A stretch of DNA of 64,000 nt from Piezodorus guildinii (GCA_023052935.1 CM041298.1:24332192-24396191); one strand, 5' to 3'. Shown: positions 22,408 through 33,711, counted from the first letter of the stretch. Notes: generated from the sequence alone by a model not told the origin. Numbers and translations: made by a program.

Positions 22408-22940
22408 TTTTTTCTTCTTGTCTACTTTGATGATATTAGTAATCTGGTAATACACTTTGTTCGCCTTACATATTCTGTTAAATATTTTTGCGTCTATCTT
22501 GCCCGAGCTACTAATTAGGGTCCCTTCTATTCTTTCACTATATCAAGTGTCACGCCGTAGCAGATCAGTTGTACATCTTCTTGCTCCTCCTTCGCAATTA
22601 CCAGCAATTTACTTTTGAGCATGTTAATCTGTTACACTCTTCTGAACTACACTCCTTCCCATTCAACCAGAGCTTGTTGTAGATTGGTCTTAGAGTCTGC
22701 AATTAGGACTGTGTCATTCGCATATAAAAGGCTTTATACTAGGACTGTTCTTGTATTCCATTTCCTAATTGTTATCCATGCAGTTCGGCACTTGCACACT
22801 TGATGGACTTCGTCTATTAAATTTATAAATAGAAGGGGGCTTAAGCTATCTCTCTGTCTAACTCCTCTCTCAAATGAAAGAGGTTCTGATTCCATAACCA
22901 TTCATCTTTACCATTGTCATGGTTCCTTGGTAGGTCGACA
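21930..22940 (-). pseudogene. Decayed RTE-like reverse transcriptase, minus strand
   Basis: The minus strand near 22925-22600 reads RT motifs in one frame: LASIVSTYQGT, then RGVRQRDSLSPLLF (motif B), then YANDTVLIADSKTNL at motif C (YAND, not YADD), with an in-frame stop a few residues before it. Downstream the RRDRISNESI and 'FGHV' segments of the C-terminal region appear in shifted frames near 22240-22130. The element is interrupted by a (TA)n tract. No termini are visible. It is related in type to the element at 12.8 kb but much older. Confidence 0.7.
22353..22402. repeat. (TA)25 microsatellite
   Basis: An uninterrupted TA run of about 50 bp lies within the decayed RT. Confidence 0.95.
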
Positions 22941-22959
22941 CTATGGACGCTAGCTAGTC

Positions 22960-24607
22960 TCCAGGTACATTCTTAGCTATTAGTGTGTAGCGGATGCTTC
23001 ATGCGCTCGCTCACAGGTACCAATAGCGGCAGCTACTTGGGTCACCGGACGAATATGTGAAGACGTGCCGTTTAATAATATGTTATATCTTAACTTAATA
23101 ATACCATGGAAAAATTATTGTTCATGTTAGTGTTTCAAGAGAATAAGTTAACCATACGCGGTATATTGACCTAGGGCAAAGACACTGGTCTGGTAGAGAA
23201 ACTCTCACCATCAATTATTAACATTGTGGGGTAACAACCCTTTATCCCTGTATCCCCCTAGGTCAGAGTATCTCTGCCTTTGCATGTAATGTAGTCTATC
23301 TTTATTTCTCGTCCTTCTTCCATCTTCTTTTCTTCATCCTTCCTATCCCCCTCATAGGATAGGGTACATTTCTTCTACCCATGTGCACCTAAAAGGTATC
23401 CTATAAGTCCCCTCTGCTAATTGGTAGGTGCTGGTTCACCCCTACCTGGTAGAGTAACCCCACACCTTATGCTTCTACCACGACGGGCATCAACCTTCAT
23501 CTAACTCTCTTCCTTCTGAGACCCTATCTATTCAGAATAATAACCATACCACGACAAGTGCATTCTACATTTCTTTTCTTGGGAGCACATTGAAGACTAA
23601 CAATAAATATTAAAAATTAATTTGTATATGATAAACCATTATGTAATATTTTGTAGCGTTTTTTAAAAATTCTGCCTGGATTTATTTACTTTTAACTTAA
23701 CCATTATCTTAATTGAGTTGATATTACTGTAATTAAGTTTTACATCAATCGTGCATAATCACAAAAACGTGAGTCAGTTTTTTTCTCTTCAGGAGTAGGA
23801 AGGAATTATATATTTAGATAGAAGAGGGAGAGAGGTATTCACTTGTTTTTGGTGGTACTGCCATTAATTGTTGATAACGATTTTCTTCAAATAACAGTCT
23901 GACTAATAGCGCTAACTATGGTCACTAAAATTGAAGTTGCTAATACATTAGCCACTACAGTAGAGCTACTAGAGCGTCCTGTTACAGTGGACTACAGGAA
24001 AGCTTCGATTATTGGAGATACTCAATCTGAGGAAGTGACTGTGCCATCTGGCGGGGATAGTTATCGCTGAGGCCGACTGGTGGGGCTTGAAGGGGGACCT
24101 ATGGGGTGCCGGGCCCCGACCGCAGCGGAACGTGGCCAATGACCAACATTTGTTAGCCGGGAGCTGCGGTTGACCTGCCCACCGCGGGGCTATTGTGCAC
24201 TCCGCCTCCTCTCTACTAAATCTCTAATCATTTCTCCATGTTTCCTTAGAGAAATACTCAATGCAAGTCAATAACATAAATAGTCTTAATAGTCCGTGAG
24301 CCACCAACGAAAAAGGAAACCCATTTAACAAACATTTTTAGTATGTTTTATCCAAAGCATTCATCATATAAAGCAAAAAATACACGTCTGTCAATTTGAA
24401 ACGGGTGGATTTTTTTTTTTTTTAGACTTTTTTAACATAATTATGGTTACTATCATGGGAACGACTCATCCTATGAATATAATCGTTATAAAGTGAATCA
24501 TCAAGAATTGCATAAACTTTCATTTGGGTGGTAAAAGACATTTGAACACTTTTTTACAAATTTTAGATTTTTTTACGAATTCCGAATACATTTGACACTC
24601 ACTGTAG
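22960..24607. other. Unrecognised stretch with a GC-richer island
   Basis: There is no coding region with recognisable content. Bases about 24040-24200 are distinctly GC-richer than the surroundings, with blocks such as GGTGCCGGGCCCCGACCG and TAGCCGGGAGCTGCGG. The 23230-23580 part is pyrimidine-rich. Neither resembles another repeat in the window. Confidence 0.4.
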
Positions 24608-25099
24608 TTGGAAGAAAAAAACGCTGAAAATTATTTCACAATGGTTCATTATTTCCAAATAACAATAATAGGGCACAACTGTTTATATATCTGTTTACAG
24701 GCAATTAAGTAATATGAAAAGCAATAATTCAAATGATAATATCATATCACAACTGATGGTTTCAATACGCTATATCTCAGCAATTTAAATGATTCTTTTT
24801 TCATTTTGTCAAAACTTTTAGTCTCTATCTTCAATAATAACCGAATTTTGATGGAATTACATTTATCATAATTTGTGATTTGAATATATCGTTTTTTTTT
24901 TTGTTTATTTAAATAAATTTTCGGAACATTACTGATTCTAGAACTCTATACATATATATCTCTATCTTCAAAAATAACTGAGTTATGGGCTTATTTATGG
25001 GTGAAATTTCAATTTTTTTCTTCACTTTTTTTTTTAAATTATCCAAGGTTTTTTTTGTCGAAAAACACTAATTTACAAGCGTATGTATAGGCCAGATTT

Positions 25100-25143
<44 letters not shown>

Positions 25144-25585
25144 CGCGCTCTACTGATTCTAAAACTAGATATATACTTTTCTCTATCGTCAAAAGTAACC
25201 GAGTTGTGAGCGTATTCATGAGTAAAATTTCTTTTTTTTTTTCTCTTTTATATAATTATTCACGTTTTTTAGGTTAAAAAGCGCTAATACATTTTTTCTC
25301 TATCTTAAAAAATAACTGAGTTATTGCATTAAATCACGTATAATCGGCCGTAATTTTAAAACTAACTCCCTGAAATCAACGTCTAGGTGTTAGGATCATC
25401 GTTGCAGAGACTAGTATTTCGATAGCGAATTTCCAAAAAGTTAGCCCAGTAGTTTCGGAGAAATGCCGCGGCCGGCGGACGGTGGACAAACGGATTTTTT
25501 TCTATTCGTTATTCATATTCTACATATCTCGAAACGTAAGCTCTCATATTTTAAACAAAGGTAATCTTTTTTTTTTTTTTTTTTT
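24608..25585 (+). repeat. Family B copy B3
   Basis: The start is 'GAAAAAAACGCTGAAAATT' followed by CACAATGGTTCATTATTTCC. Repeated 'ACTGAGTTATGGGC'-type blocks with long T-runs follow, then the 3' blocks 'AACGTCTAGGTGTTAGGATC' and 'AGTAGTTTCGGAGAAATG'. It ends in a long T-run at about 25568-25594, and the inverted terminal counterpart is not visible. It supplies an empty site for comparison with the family A insertion at 19.1 kb. Confidence 0.7.
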
Positions 25586-25594
25586 TTTTTTTTT

Positions 25595-26800
25595 CTTCTT
25601 ATAGAATTCTTGGAATTCTTGGAATTGGAAAGAATTCTTTCCAACCTAGATATGTGTTACATTAAGGGAGAAGAAGTGTTTGAAACATAAAATTAGTGAG
25701 AATATTACGATTTCCGAATACTTTTAGTGCTGGATGATCTTTAATTTTACATTATTACTCGGATATTACTAAAATCAATATTTTTTTCGGTTATATGGTC
25801 AGAGATTGTCCTTTATGGAAGTCTCTTTTGAAGATTTATGGGTGAAAAAGAATTATATAAATTCATAGTTGAGAAAAAAAATTAAAAGAAATACTAATTC
25901 CGAATTCCTTTGACACTTACTGTAGGTGGAAGAAAAAAAGCATGAATAGAATAGAGATCGTGGTTTGTTTGCTATAAGCCTATAAACTATTTGTTCTCTA
26001 ATTGAAAGCAGTTAGGTTTATATGATCTAACACTTGACGTTTGCTTGTTTTATCAGCCCGAGAAACGTATACAAGGCCTCTCTCAATGTACAAAGCGATC
26101 TTAATAAGTGCCTGGGAAGTTGGGATGTGAATTCACTTTGTGTTGAAGGGAAGAGGGTGCCGTTTTAATCATACGCAGATGTGTTAGAGACAGGCGGGCG
26201 GTTGAGATCTCAAGGGATATCCCACGGGATGTAGCAGTAGCTACGGGAGCTAAATGTTAATTACCTGAGGCTCGACTCCTTCGGGACGTTATCCTAATTA
26301 GAAATGCTTCTTCGACGGGTCCTTGGACCAGCAGACCCTCCATTACTGGGGCAGTTATCGTTAGCCGAGGATTAGAGCAACAAGGGTGATTAGGGCTGAC
26401 AGGGTTTTACCATCTCCTATCGGTCCGCATTGTCCTAACTAGGGCCACTTTCTGTCATTTACGATTCTCCAACTTTTAGCATCACTTTCAACTTTGAGCT
26501 AGAGCTTGAAAGTTAATTTGATAGCTCTAAAATAGCGAAATAAAAGTACCATATATTAAGGTATTGAATTTCTAGGATAATCCTTCGAATTTAATTACAA
26601 TTTACTACCTCTAACCACACTGATGATCTCAATAAAAAGTGCAACAGGCTACTTACTTTTATCCATAGGTACTCAAAAGACATTACTGATATCAACGTTA
26701 TAAAAATTTTGAAATGGAAATGAAATTAAAAAAAAATTTATTATTGGATCAAGTACCCTTAGAGTAAAAGATAAACAGCTAAAGAAAAAAAGTGCAAAGA
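25595..26800. other. Unrecognised stretch
   Basis: Bases 26000-26470 are less AT-rich and look like unique sequence or an old repeat. No frame is convincing. Near 25915 'TGTAGGTGGAAGAAAAAAAGC' resembles the extreme 5' part of family B. Confidence 0.4.
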
Positions 26801-26804
26801 TATG

Positions 26805-26983
26805 TAAGCAATTTTTGTGTTTTTGAACACTAGAAAAGTAATGTAGATGTATAATATACTGTTGGATAGCTAAATATTATAGAATAAATATTATCTAATG
26901 CACGTAGTTGTAAAGGTTATTGGAACGTGATGGAAAGCCGAAAAAAACTAACTGATTGATATAGATAAGAATAAATTGGGTTG
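26805..26983 (-). repeat. Family A fragment A10, split by a mariner
   Basis: It carries 'GCAATTTTTGTGTTTTTGAAC', 'GTAATGTAGATGTATAATATAC' and 'AAACTAACTGATTGATATAGAT', the last third of a reverse family A copy. The sequence resumes after the mariner with TAATAGATTATTTAA at 30203-30217. Confidence 0.65.
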
Positions 26984-27935
26984 CCCGGAAAGTTCGTAGA
27001 GAAATTTGGACAAAAATTAAAATTAAATTATCTAACAGCTTAAAATGTATTTATTTAATCTAAAAAATAGTTACCAACGTTAGCGATTACCCTTACCCAA
27101 CGGTTTGTAAGGATCATTATCCCTTTTTTCCAAAAATCACTGTCCTTACTCCTGAAGAACAATAAAAGGTCCGTTTTGACTTCATCTTCTGAAGAGTAGG
27201 ATTTCTCTAGTAGAAAATTTTCGAGGGAACAGAAAACATAGAAATCCGAAAGAGCAATGTCAGGAGAGTACGACGGGTGAGGTTAAAACTCCCATCTGAA
27301 GCTTAATAACTTTTGTCGAGTCCTTAAAGAAGAAGAAGGGGCTTAGCGTTGTCTAGGTGGAATAGCACTCCTTTCCGATTTGCCAATTCTGGTCGTTTCT
27401 CTTAAATTGCTGTCTTCAATCGGTTTGACTGGGCGGATTAAAAGTACGTGTTTATAGTTTGGTTTTGTGGAAGAAGCTCAAAATGTATGGATCCCTTCCA
27501 ATCCCACCAAATACTGTGCATCACCTTTCTTGGATGCAAGCCGGCCTTTGGTGTTGCAAGCCGCGTAGTTTCAGGCAACCCCCAAGATTTTTTTCTAATT
27601 ATGCTGATGTAGAGAATCCATTTTTCGTCACTGGTAACAACTCGTTTCAAAATGTATTCTCCACATTTTTTTTTTTTCAGTAGCAAATCTCAGCACAAAA
27701 TTCTTTCGATTAGGTCCCTTTTACTGAGGTCACGGGGAACCCAAACAGATGATCGAAAACGGTCGATTTGCAGGCTCTTATCTCCGCAGCAATTTCGCGG
27801 ATTGTTTGCGATGATCTCCATAATATCCTCGATGTCAAGAGTTTCGAACGAACTCCGGCTAGCCCGGGGATTGTCTTCCGAATTGAAATCTACTGATCAA
27901 AACCACAAAACCCACTTCTGAACCGTGCTATGAGT

Positions 27936-28321
27936 TTTAGAGGAGGTGGGGGCGAAATGACTACAGCCTGGCACTATGGGTTCAAATGGTTCTTTTATTG
28001 TTCAGACAGTTGAATAAAATGAAGAATAACAGAATATAAAAAAAGAAAGCAATATGAGGAGCACACACTAATCGAGATAGATCAAAAACCACAGCTGGTG
28101 AGAGGTTGCAATGGATTTGCCACTGTAAAATAAAATAATCTTTCTACTATCATAAAACACAGAAAATAAAATAATAAATAAAAATGACCCTCAATTAAAT
28201 ATAAAGAAAACTAAAATATAAACATGTTTGAGGCAGTGACAAATCCATTTCACATAACCTCTTTGCTCCCACCAGCTGTGTGTTATAACCTCACTCCCTC
28301 ACACACAACAGGCCCATCACA
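27936..28321 (-). repeat. 3' LTR of the CsRn1-like element
   Basis: On the minus strand it begins TGTGATGGGCCTGTTGTG and ends ACCTCCTCTAAA. It contains an AATAAA near the end of the minus strand (AACAATAAAAGAACC region). It is the same as the LTR at 29518-29903 except for G versus A near base 14. Confidence 0.9.
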
Positions 28322-29368
28322 TCACTCCCCCCCAATGACATCGGCACAGAAATGAACCTTAAACTTTACCACCCGACCAGACCGGGTGCGATAAGGCGGT
28401 GGTGCGTCCTGCTGTTCTGAGTCGAGGTCATTTGAAGGTCCGGAGTCCGCCGATGTGGGAGAAGGAGTGGGGTGATCGCACTTGCCGCTGGCCACACCAG
28501 AGGGCGATGGAGTAGGCAGATCCCTGTTGCCGCTGTCCTCTGCCGGTCCCGGGAGAAGATGTGCTACCTTCAGGCGATCCATGGAGACGGTATTCGGTCC
28601 TGTCGGTAGCAGCAGCTTGAATGTCTTCTCCTCCCTCGAGAGAACCTGATAAGGGCCGGTGTAAGGCGGCGTCAGTGGGCGTCGGACGGTGTCATCCCTA
28701 AGGAAAACGTGGGTGCAGTCCTTGAGGTCGCGGTGAACAAAGGTGCGAGCCGTACTGCTGCGGTGCGGAGCTGGCCGGAGCATCTTCATCGCCTCCCTCA
28801 GCGTCTTCAATGTCGCCTCCGCGTCCTCCCGCCGTTCAGAGGGTTCAAAAAATTCTCCAGGGAGGCGAAGTGGTTGGCCGAAGACCATTTCCGCAGCGCT
28901 GGCACCAACATCTTCTCTCACCGCTGACCGAAGACCCAAAAGGACGGTGGGTAGCACCTTAGTCCACCCCATATTTCCCAACGTTGCCCTTAGGGATGCC
29001 TTAAGGGACCTATGCCACCGCTCCACGCACCCGTTGGACTGAGGATGGTACGCCGTAGTCCTGCTCGTCTGGATACCAAGGACGCGAGTGAGGCTAATAA
29101 AGAGGTCTGACTCAAACTGGCGCCCTTGGTCGGTAGTAATCCTTGCAGGCGTACCATAACGGGAAATCCACGTGCCCACTATTGCTTCTGCTACCTTGGT
29201 GCTTGTAATTTCCTCTAGCGGGCACGCCTCAGGCCAACGCGTGAATCGATCTATCATCGTGAGGCAATAACGCATGCCGTTGGAGGGTGGCAGAGGCCCA
29301 ACGATGTCCACGTGGATATGCTCCATCCTTCCGCTGGGTGCAAAGGTACCTGGAGGCATGAGTTTCAT
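28322..29368 (-). CDS. CsRn1-like integrase region (C-terminal pol), intact frame
   Basis: This is an open frame of 348 codons. It begins within the linker before the integrase core. The core has HVDIVGPLPP with the first Asp, ITTDQGRQFES with the second Asp, and SNGCVERWHR with the Glu 35 residues later, so the DD35E set is complete. The C-terminal part has PYTGPYQVLSR and ends with a YRTRSGRVVKFKVHF segment typical of this clade. The zinc-finger domain of the integrase is missing through the internal deletion. On its own this cannot support transposition; it may be mobilised in trans. Confidence 0.85.
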   Translation of the reverse strand: MKLMPPGTFAPSGRMEHIHVDIVGPLPPSNGMRYCLTMIDRFTRWPEACPLEEITSTKVAEAIVGTWISRYGTPARITTDQGRQFESDLFISLTRVLGIQTSRTTAYHPQSNGCVERWHRSLKASLRATLGNMGWTKVLPTVLLGLRSAVREDVGASAAEMVFGQPLRLPGEFFEPSERREDAEATLKTLREAMKMLRPAPHRSSTARTFVHRDLKDCTHVFLRDDTVRRPLTPPYTGPYQVLSREEKTFKLLLPTGPNTVSMDRLKVAHLLPGPAEDSGNRDLPTPSPSGVASGKCDHPTPSPTSADSGPSNDLDSEQQDAPPPYRTRSGRVVKFKVHFCADVIGGE

Positions 29369-29440
29369 GACTCAGGGGCACTTCGTACCTCCACTTTCTT
29401 GTCCTCTAAGTCCAGCGTTAATAAGTCAAACGGCATTATA
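29365..29440 (-). pseudogene. N-terminal gag stub of the CsRn1-like element
   Basis: A short minus-strand frame starting MPFDLLTLDLEDKKVEV lies between the primer site and the deletion junction. It stops just before the integrase segment. It is a likely gag start, judged only from position after the 5' LTR. Confidence 0.45.
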
Positions 29441-29501
29441 AAGATATTGAGGGAAAAATAAAAAAAAGGAGAAAGAGAAGAAAAAAATAGTTCAACACTC
29501 A

Positions 29502-29517
29502 CCGTCGGGGTCACCAC
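29502..29517 (-). promoter_or_regulatory. Primer-binding site, tRNA-Trp type
   Basis: On the minus strand TGGTGACCCCGACG lies next to the 5' LTR. It pairs with the CCA end and acceptor/T-arm of tRNA-Trp (…CGTCGGGGTCA-CCA). Confidence 0.8.
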
Positions 29518-29903
29518 TTTAGAGGAGGTGAGGGCGAAATGACTACAGCCTGGCACTATGGGTTCAAATGGTTCTTTTATTGTTCAGACAGTTGAATAAA
29601 ATGAAGAATAACAGAATATAAAAAAAGAAAGCAATATGAGGAGCACACACTAATCGAGATAGATCAAAAACCACAGCTGGTGAGAGGTTGCAATGGATTT
29701 GCCACTGTAAAATAAAATAATCTTTCTACTATCATAAAACACAGAAAATAAAATAATAAATAAAAATGACCCTCAATTAAATATAAAGAAAACTAAAATA
29801 TAAACATGTTTGAGGCAGTGACAAATCCATTTCACATAACCTCTTTGCTCCCACCAGCTGTGTGTTATAACCTCACTCCCTCACACACAACAGGCCCATC
29901 ACA
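29518..29903 (-). repeat. 5' LTR of the CsRn1-like element
   Basis: This is a 386-bp direct repeat of 27936-28321. It is adjacent to the primer-binding site on one side and the GAGT duplication on the other. Confidence 0.9.
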
Positions 29904-30217
29904 GAGTAATTGATGCGCTGCCATTCACGGTACGAACCTTTCTTGCAGTTTGGGATGCTTTTTGTCTTTTTTAATAAAGAACGGCATAATATGCCGAAAA
30001 TGAACTGATTCGTCGCTCATGTTGGTTTGCAATAAACTACACTACTGATCCTTAATAAAGACGAATTCAGAATGTTAATATAGGTAATTCCATGAGGATT
30101 AAAGACATATAAATAAGCATTAGCTTAGTGATTCATTTTTAAAAGAAAAATAAAAGGTAAATTTTATTTTAAGAATCTCTAGGGATTTTCCGGACTAACC
30201 AATAATAGATTATTTAA

Positions 30218-30956
30218 CGAGACGTTACAAAAACTATTTCATCAAATTGAACTTACCAGAAGAGGCACTTTATACCATGCATTTTGCACCTTTTTTCGAT
30301 TTTCTCAAAAACGGTTCCGACGATTTTGATTTAACTCGCTACATCATTATTAGGCTTTAACATCGTTTAGGTTTCATCCTGATTAAAATAGTTTGACAGG
30401 GCTTAAATACCGATATTTTCTTCCTCTAAAGTACCTTTAATTTTGTAGATTCTATAAAAATAACCGTATTATCTTGTTAGCATTAATAGATAACAGCTAA
30501 ATATGTTAGTCGTGCGAATTTGAAAAACAATTAAAAGAGAAAACTGAAAAAATATTTGTTTAATGCAATTTTTTTGTTTTTGAACATAAGAACAGTAATA
30601 TACATGTTTTATGTACCGTTTGAAAGCTAAAGATTTTAGAAAAATATTATCTTATACACAAGCTTTTAAAAGGTAATAGAGAGTAATAATAGCCGATAAA
30701 ACTAACTGATTATTTTATATAATTATATAACAGATTTTTTAGTAAAACACATTTTTCTATAGAAATTCAATTTAATTAATTCTTTAATGGTTTCACTCAA
30801 TTTTAAATCTAACTGTATTTGAAAATTCATTAATCTTTTTAAAAACGTAGGTAAGTGAAAGTCGTGTGTTGCCCGCACCAGATTTTTTTTTTTAAATATT
30901 CTTAAATTGATTTTAACAACGGATGTTAGTGGAAATCGTGTGTTGCGAACACCAGA
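30218..30956 (-). repeat. Family A copy A11, head-truncated, with a double terminus
   Basis: It starts in the middle of the family at 'GAGACGTTACAAAAAC' and runs to GTAAGTGAAAGTCGTGTGTTG...CACCAGA at 30882. A second terminal unit (about 30893-30956) follows with 'GTTAGTGGAAATCGTGTGTTG' and ACCAGA before another T-run. Tandem ends of this kind match the pair near 14.1 kb. Confidence 0.78.
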
Positions 30957-31784
30957 TTTTTTTATCTTGTTACAATACTTTCTTTACCTAGTAAGTATAA
31001 GAAAAAAATTGATTCAACTCACACTCTAATACCATAAGAATCAATGATATATCTTCTAGTTGTATGGCCTCTCAAAGAAGATTTTTCCTGTATACAATTG
31101 TAACGGAATGGATTCCTGTTGTATTTGGAATTGCTAGTGGGAGTCGTAGCAGAGAGAGAGGAGAGTATTTGGACCATAAAAGTAACTTCAGTATTGAGTT
31201 TCTTTAACGACACAACTGTGTACCATCCAAAGAGCCACCGCGTTTAACGCTATGCTACCATTTTCACACGGGTTTAAATGTTCTAAGGTTGAATTTTGCG
31301 GAATAATTATAATTTACATTAATAATGATATATAACTGATTTTATTATTTTAGGTGAATAGTTAATTTATTAATGGTCAGCTCAAGATAAAGGGTAGTAT
31401 CTCATTTTTTCTTCCTGAACTAAATCATTCTAGATTAATATTTTAAAATTGAAGAATGAAAAGAATCAAATTAATTCTTGAAAAATATGTTTAAATTATT
31501 ATACCATGGTTTATGAAATCCTAATCGTTATAGACAAGTCTAGTCAAGGCCATTTAAAATACTTTCCTAAACTCTTTGGATTATAGAGAAACGCAAAACG
31601 TTTCTTTAACGTCATAGATAAACATTTTACATTTTTTTTACACAATTTATAAATAAAGTGAAAATGATTATAGTGAAGACAACGAGGAGACCGGAAAAAA
31701 CTGAGTGATTGTTTTAGATAAGTGAAAATCGTGTGTTGCGAACGCCTGAAATATTGAGCCTAGGCTCGATTTGTCCAAGAGGCC
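30957..31784. other. Unique stretch, nothing recognised
   Basis: No coding region is convincing. A small fragment near 31700-31745 ('GATAAGTGAAAATCGTGTGTTGCGAACGCC') is another family A terminus remnant. Confidence 0.4.
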
Positions 31785-32812
31785 CATCGAAAAGAGTCCC
31801 GCAAAAAGGTCTGTGTGTGTGTGGTAACTCCCGGGCAGAAACGGTAAGTCCTGTGAAACTGAAATTTCATATTTAAGACAAATATACGCCCGAGACGTGA
31901 CAAACATTTTTCATCAAAATGAGCTTACCAGAAGAGCCATATACCATGCATTTTGCACCTTTTTTTTTATTTTCTCGAAAACGGTTCCGACGATTTTGAT
32001 TAAACTCGCTATATCGATGTAAAATTTAATGGGCTTTAATATCATGTAGGTTGTATTCTGATAAAAATAGTCTGACAGGGCTTAAATGCCGATATTTTAA
32101 TTTTGTATATTTTATAAAAATAACCATATTATCTAGTTAGCATTGATAAATAACAGCTAAATATGCAAGTTGAGAACTGAAAAAATATTTGTTAATGCAA
32201 TTATTCGTTGTTGAACATAAGAACAGTAATATACATGTGTAATATACCGTTGGAAAGCTAAAGATTTTAGAAAAAAAATATTATTTGATACATACTATTA
32301 ACCTGTCAACCAAACAGGAACACTTGAGACGAAACGATATCGGCTAAGGGTGGGACATATACGTACGCCCTTGCTACATGTACATATGTTATGCCCTGGA
32401 ACGGGCAAAACGTATATTTTCCAACAAGTATATAAATTAATCATATATCCATTAAGGGATAAATCTAACTAACTGGGACTTTGATTTCCGAAAGGTAATA
32501 AAGCAGATCATATAGTTTTATCGAAATCTTCAATTTGATTTAATCTAATGAACCCTCAAGTCCTTTAAAAAAGCAAATTAGAAATGCAATTATTTTCTAA
32601 AGGTAGGTACTAATTACACAATCAGTTTTGTTCTAAATCATACTAAAACGTTTTATTATCTAATACACAAGAGCTTGTAAAAGTTAATAGAGACTGACAA
32701 AAAGCCGATAAAACTAAGTGATTGTTGTAGATAATAATATCATAGATGTTTTAATAAAACACGTGTTTCTATATAAATTCAATTTAATTAATTATTTAAG
32801 GGTTTCACTAAT
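31785..32812 (-). repeat. Family A copy A12, interrupted by family C
   Basis: It starts at 'GTCCCGCAAAAAGGTCTG', has a short TG tract, and runs through the interior. It breaks at about 32290, resumes at about 32655 with 'TTATCTAATACACAAGAGC', and continues to about 32812, where the next copy begins. Confidence 0.75.
32291..32654 (+). repeat. Family C repeat, inserted in family A
   Basis: About 360 bp unrelated to family A, with 'GCCCTTGCTACATGTACATATG', 'GGATAAATCTAACTAACTGGG' and a 3' part ending ACTAAAACGTTTTA. The same sequence occurs inverted at the right edge of the window. It has no ORF. Confidence 0.75.
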
Positions 32813-33425
32813 TTTTATTACTTTCACTTACTATATATAGTAAGGGGAAGTATTGCGATCGTAAAAATTTTCGAATTCCAGTTTTCAACGGAAATACACT
32901 TTTTAGGGTCCCCTGAGTCCAAATAACCAAGTCCCGCAAAAAGGTCTGTGTGTGTGTGTGGTAACTCCCGGGTGGAAACGGTAAGTCCTATGAAACTGAA
33001 ATTCCATATTTAAGACAACTATACGGCCGAGACGTGACAAAACTTTTTTCATCAAAATGAGCCTATCAGAAGAGGCACTTTATACCATGCATTTTGCACC
33101 ATTTTTCAATTTTCTCGAAAACGGTTCCGACGATTTTGATTAAACTTGCTATATCGATGTAAAAATTAATGGGCTTTAATATTATGTAGGTTTTATTTGG
33201 ATAAAAATGGTCTGACAAGGCTTAAATGCTGATATTTTAAATTGTCTTCCCCTAAAGTACCTTTAATTTTGTAGATTCAATAATAATAACTAGATTGTCT
33301 TGTTAACGCTGATGAAAAACCGGTAAATATATAAATTGAATAAATCCCATACCCAACTAAAGGAGAAAACAGAAAAAATATTTGTTTAATGCAATTTTTC
33401 GTTTTTGAACATAAGAGCAGTAATA

Positions 33426-33711
33426 AGTCACGCCACCATAAGGCCATAGTGCACCTGCAGATCACACCATATTCCTTGAATCTTATTCAGCAGTCCTATT
33501 AACCTTTATATACCCTGTCCCTTCTCCCAGGGGGCACTCTCTTCAAGTCCTCGCAGTAATTACGGTACGTAATCTATGTCAGATCTAGTATAGCCATATT
33601 GTTATTATCACGATTGTCATTATTGTCTTTTAAAGTGTTATTATCGATATTTTGTAACTTTTGAATAAATAAAATTTTTTTTTTTCAATAACGAGCACGA
33701 ACACCAAAATT
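33426..33711 (+). repeat. 5' LTR of the errantivirus
   Basis: It begins AGTCACGCCACCATAAGG. It has a TATA-like CCTTTATATACCC about 33502-33514 and an AATAAA-like signal near 33665 before a T-run, then CGAGCACGAACACCAAAATT at the end. The last T overlaps the primer site. Confidence 0.9.

Larger units (their letters stand above)
27936..29903 (-). mobile_element. CsRn1-like Gypsy LTR element, internally deleted, recent
   Basis: Two 386-bp LTRs flank about 1.2 kb. The flanking 4-bp duplication GAGT occurs at 27932-27935 and 29904-29907. The primer-binding site after the 5' LTR is TGGTGACCCCGACG, complementary to the 3' end of tRNA-Trp, as in the CsRn1 clade. A G-rich polypurine tract precedes the 3' LTR. 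Only the very N-terminus of gag and the integrase region remain; protease, RT and RNase H are gone. The LTRs differ by one base as far as I can compare by eye, so the insertion is recent and postdates the deletion or accompanied it. Confidence 0.88.
27060..30019 (-). pseudogene. Mariner transposase remnant, interrupted
   Basis: The N-terminus lies to the right of the LTR insert (ATG near 30019; HFRHIMPFFIKK). To the left, after the insert, come TSDEKWILY with the first catalytic Asp (about 27590-27630), PRKVMHSIWWDWKG, and FHLDNAKP with the second Asp near 27355. The C-terminal SDFYVFCSLENFLLEKS region lies near 27210-27260, and NYFLD sits at the end. Several frameshifts separate the segments. 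The order and motifs are those of mariner DD34D transposases. Confidence 0.8.
26984..30202 (-). mobile_element. Mariner element 2, split by an LTR element
   Basis: Imperfect inverted termini are seen: TTGGGTTGCCCGGAAAG at the left and the complement of TTGGTTAGTCCGGAAAA at the right, with TA at the junctions (26982-26983 and 30203-30204). Without the LTR insert the length is about 1.25 kb, which fits a mariner. The transposase reads on the minus strand and is degenerate. The insert at 27936-29903 is younger. Confidence 0.78.

Noticed and set aside
22237..22455. 72-codon minus frame with an Ile-Tyr repeat
   Set aside because: It is the (TA)n microsatellite read in frame; the real content there is the decayed RT.
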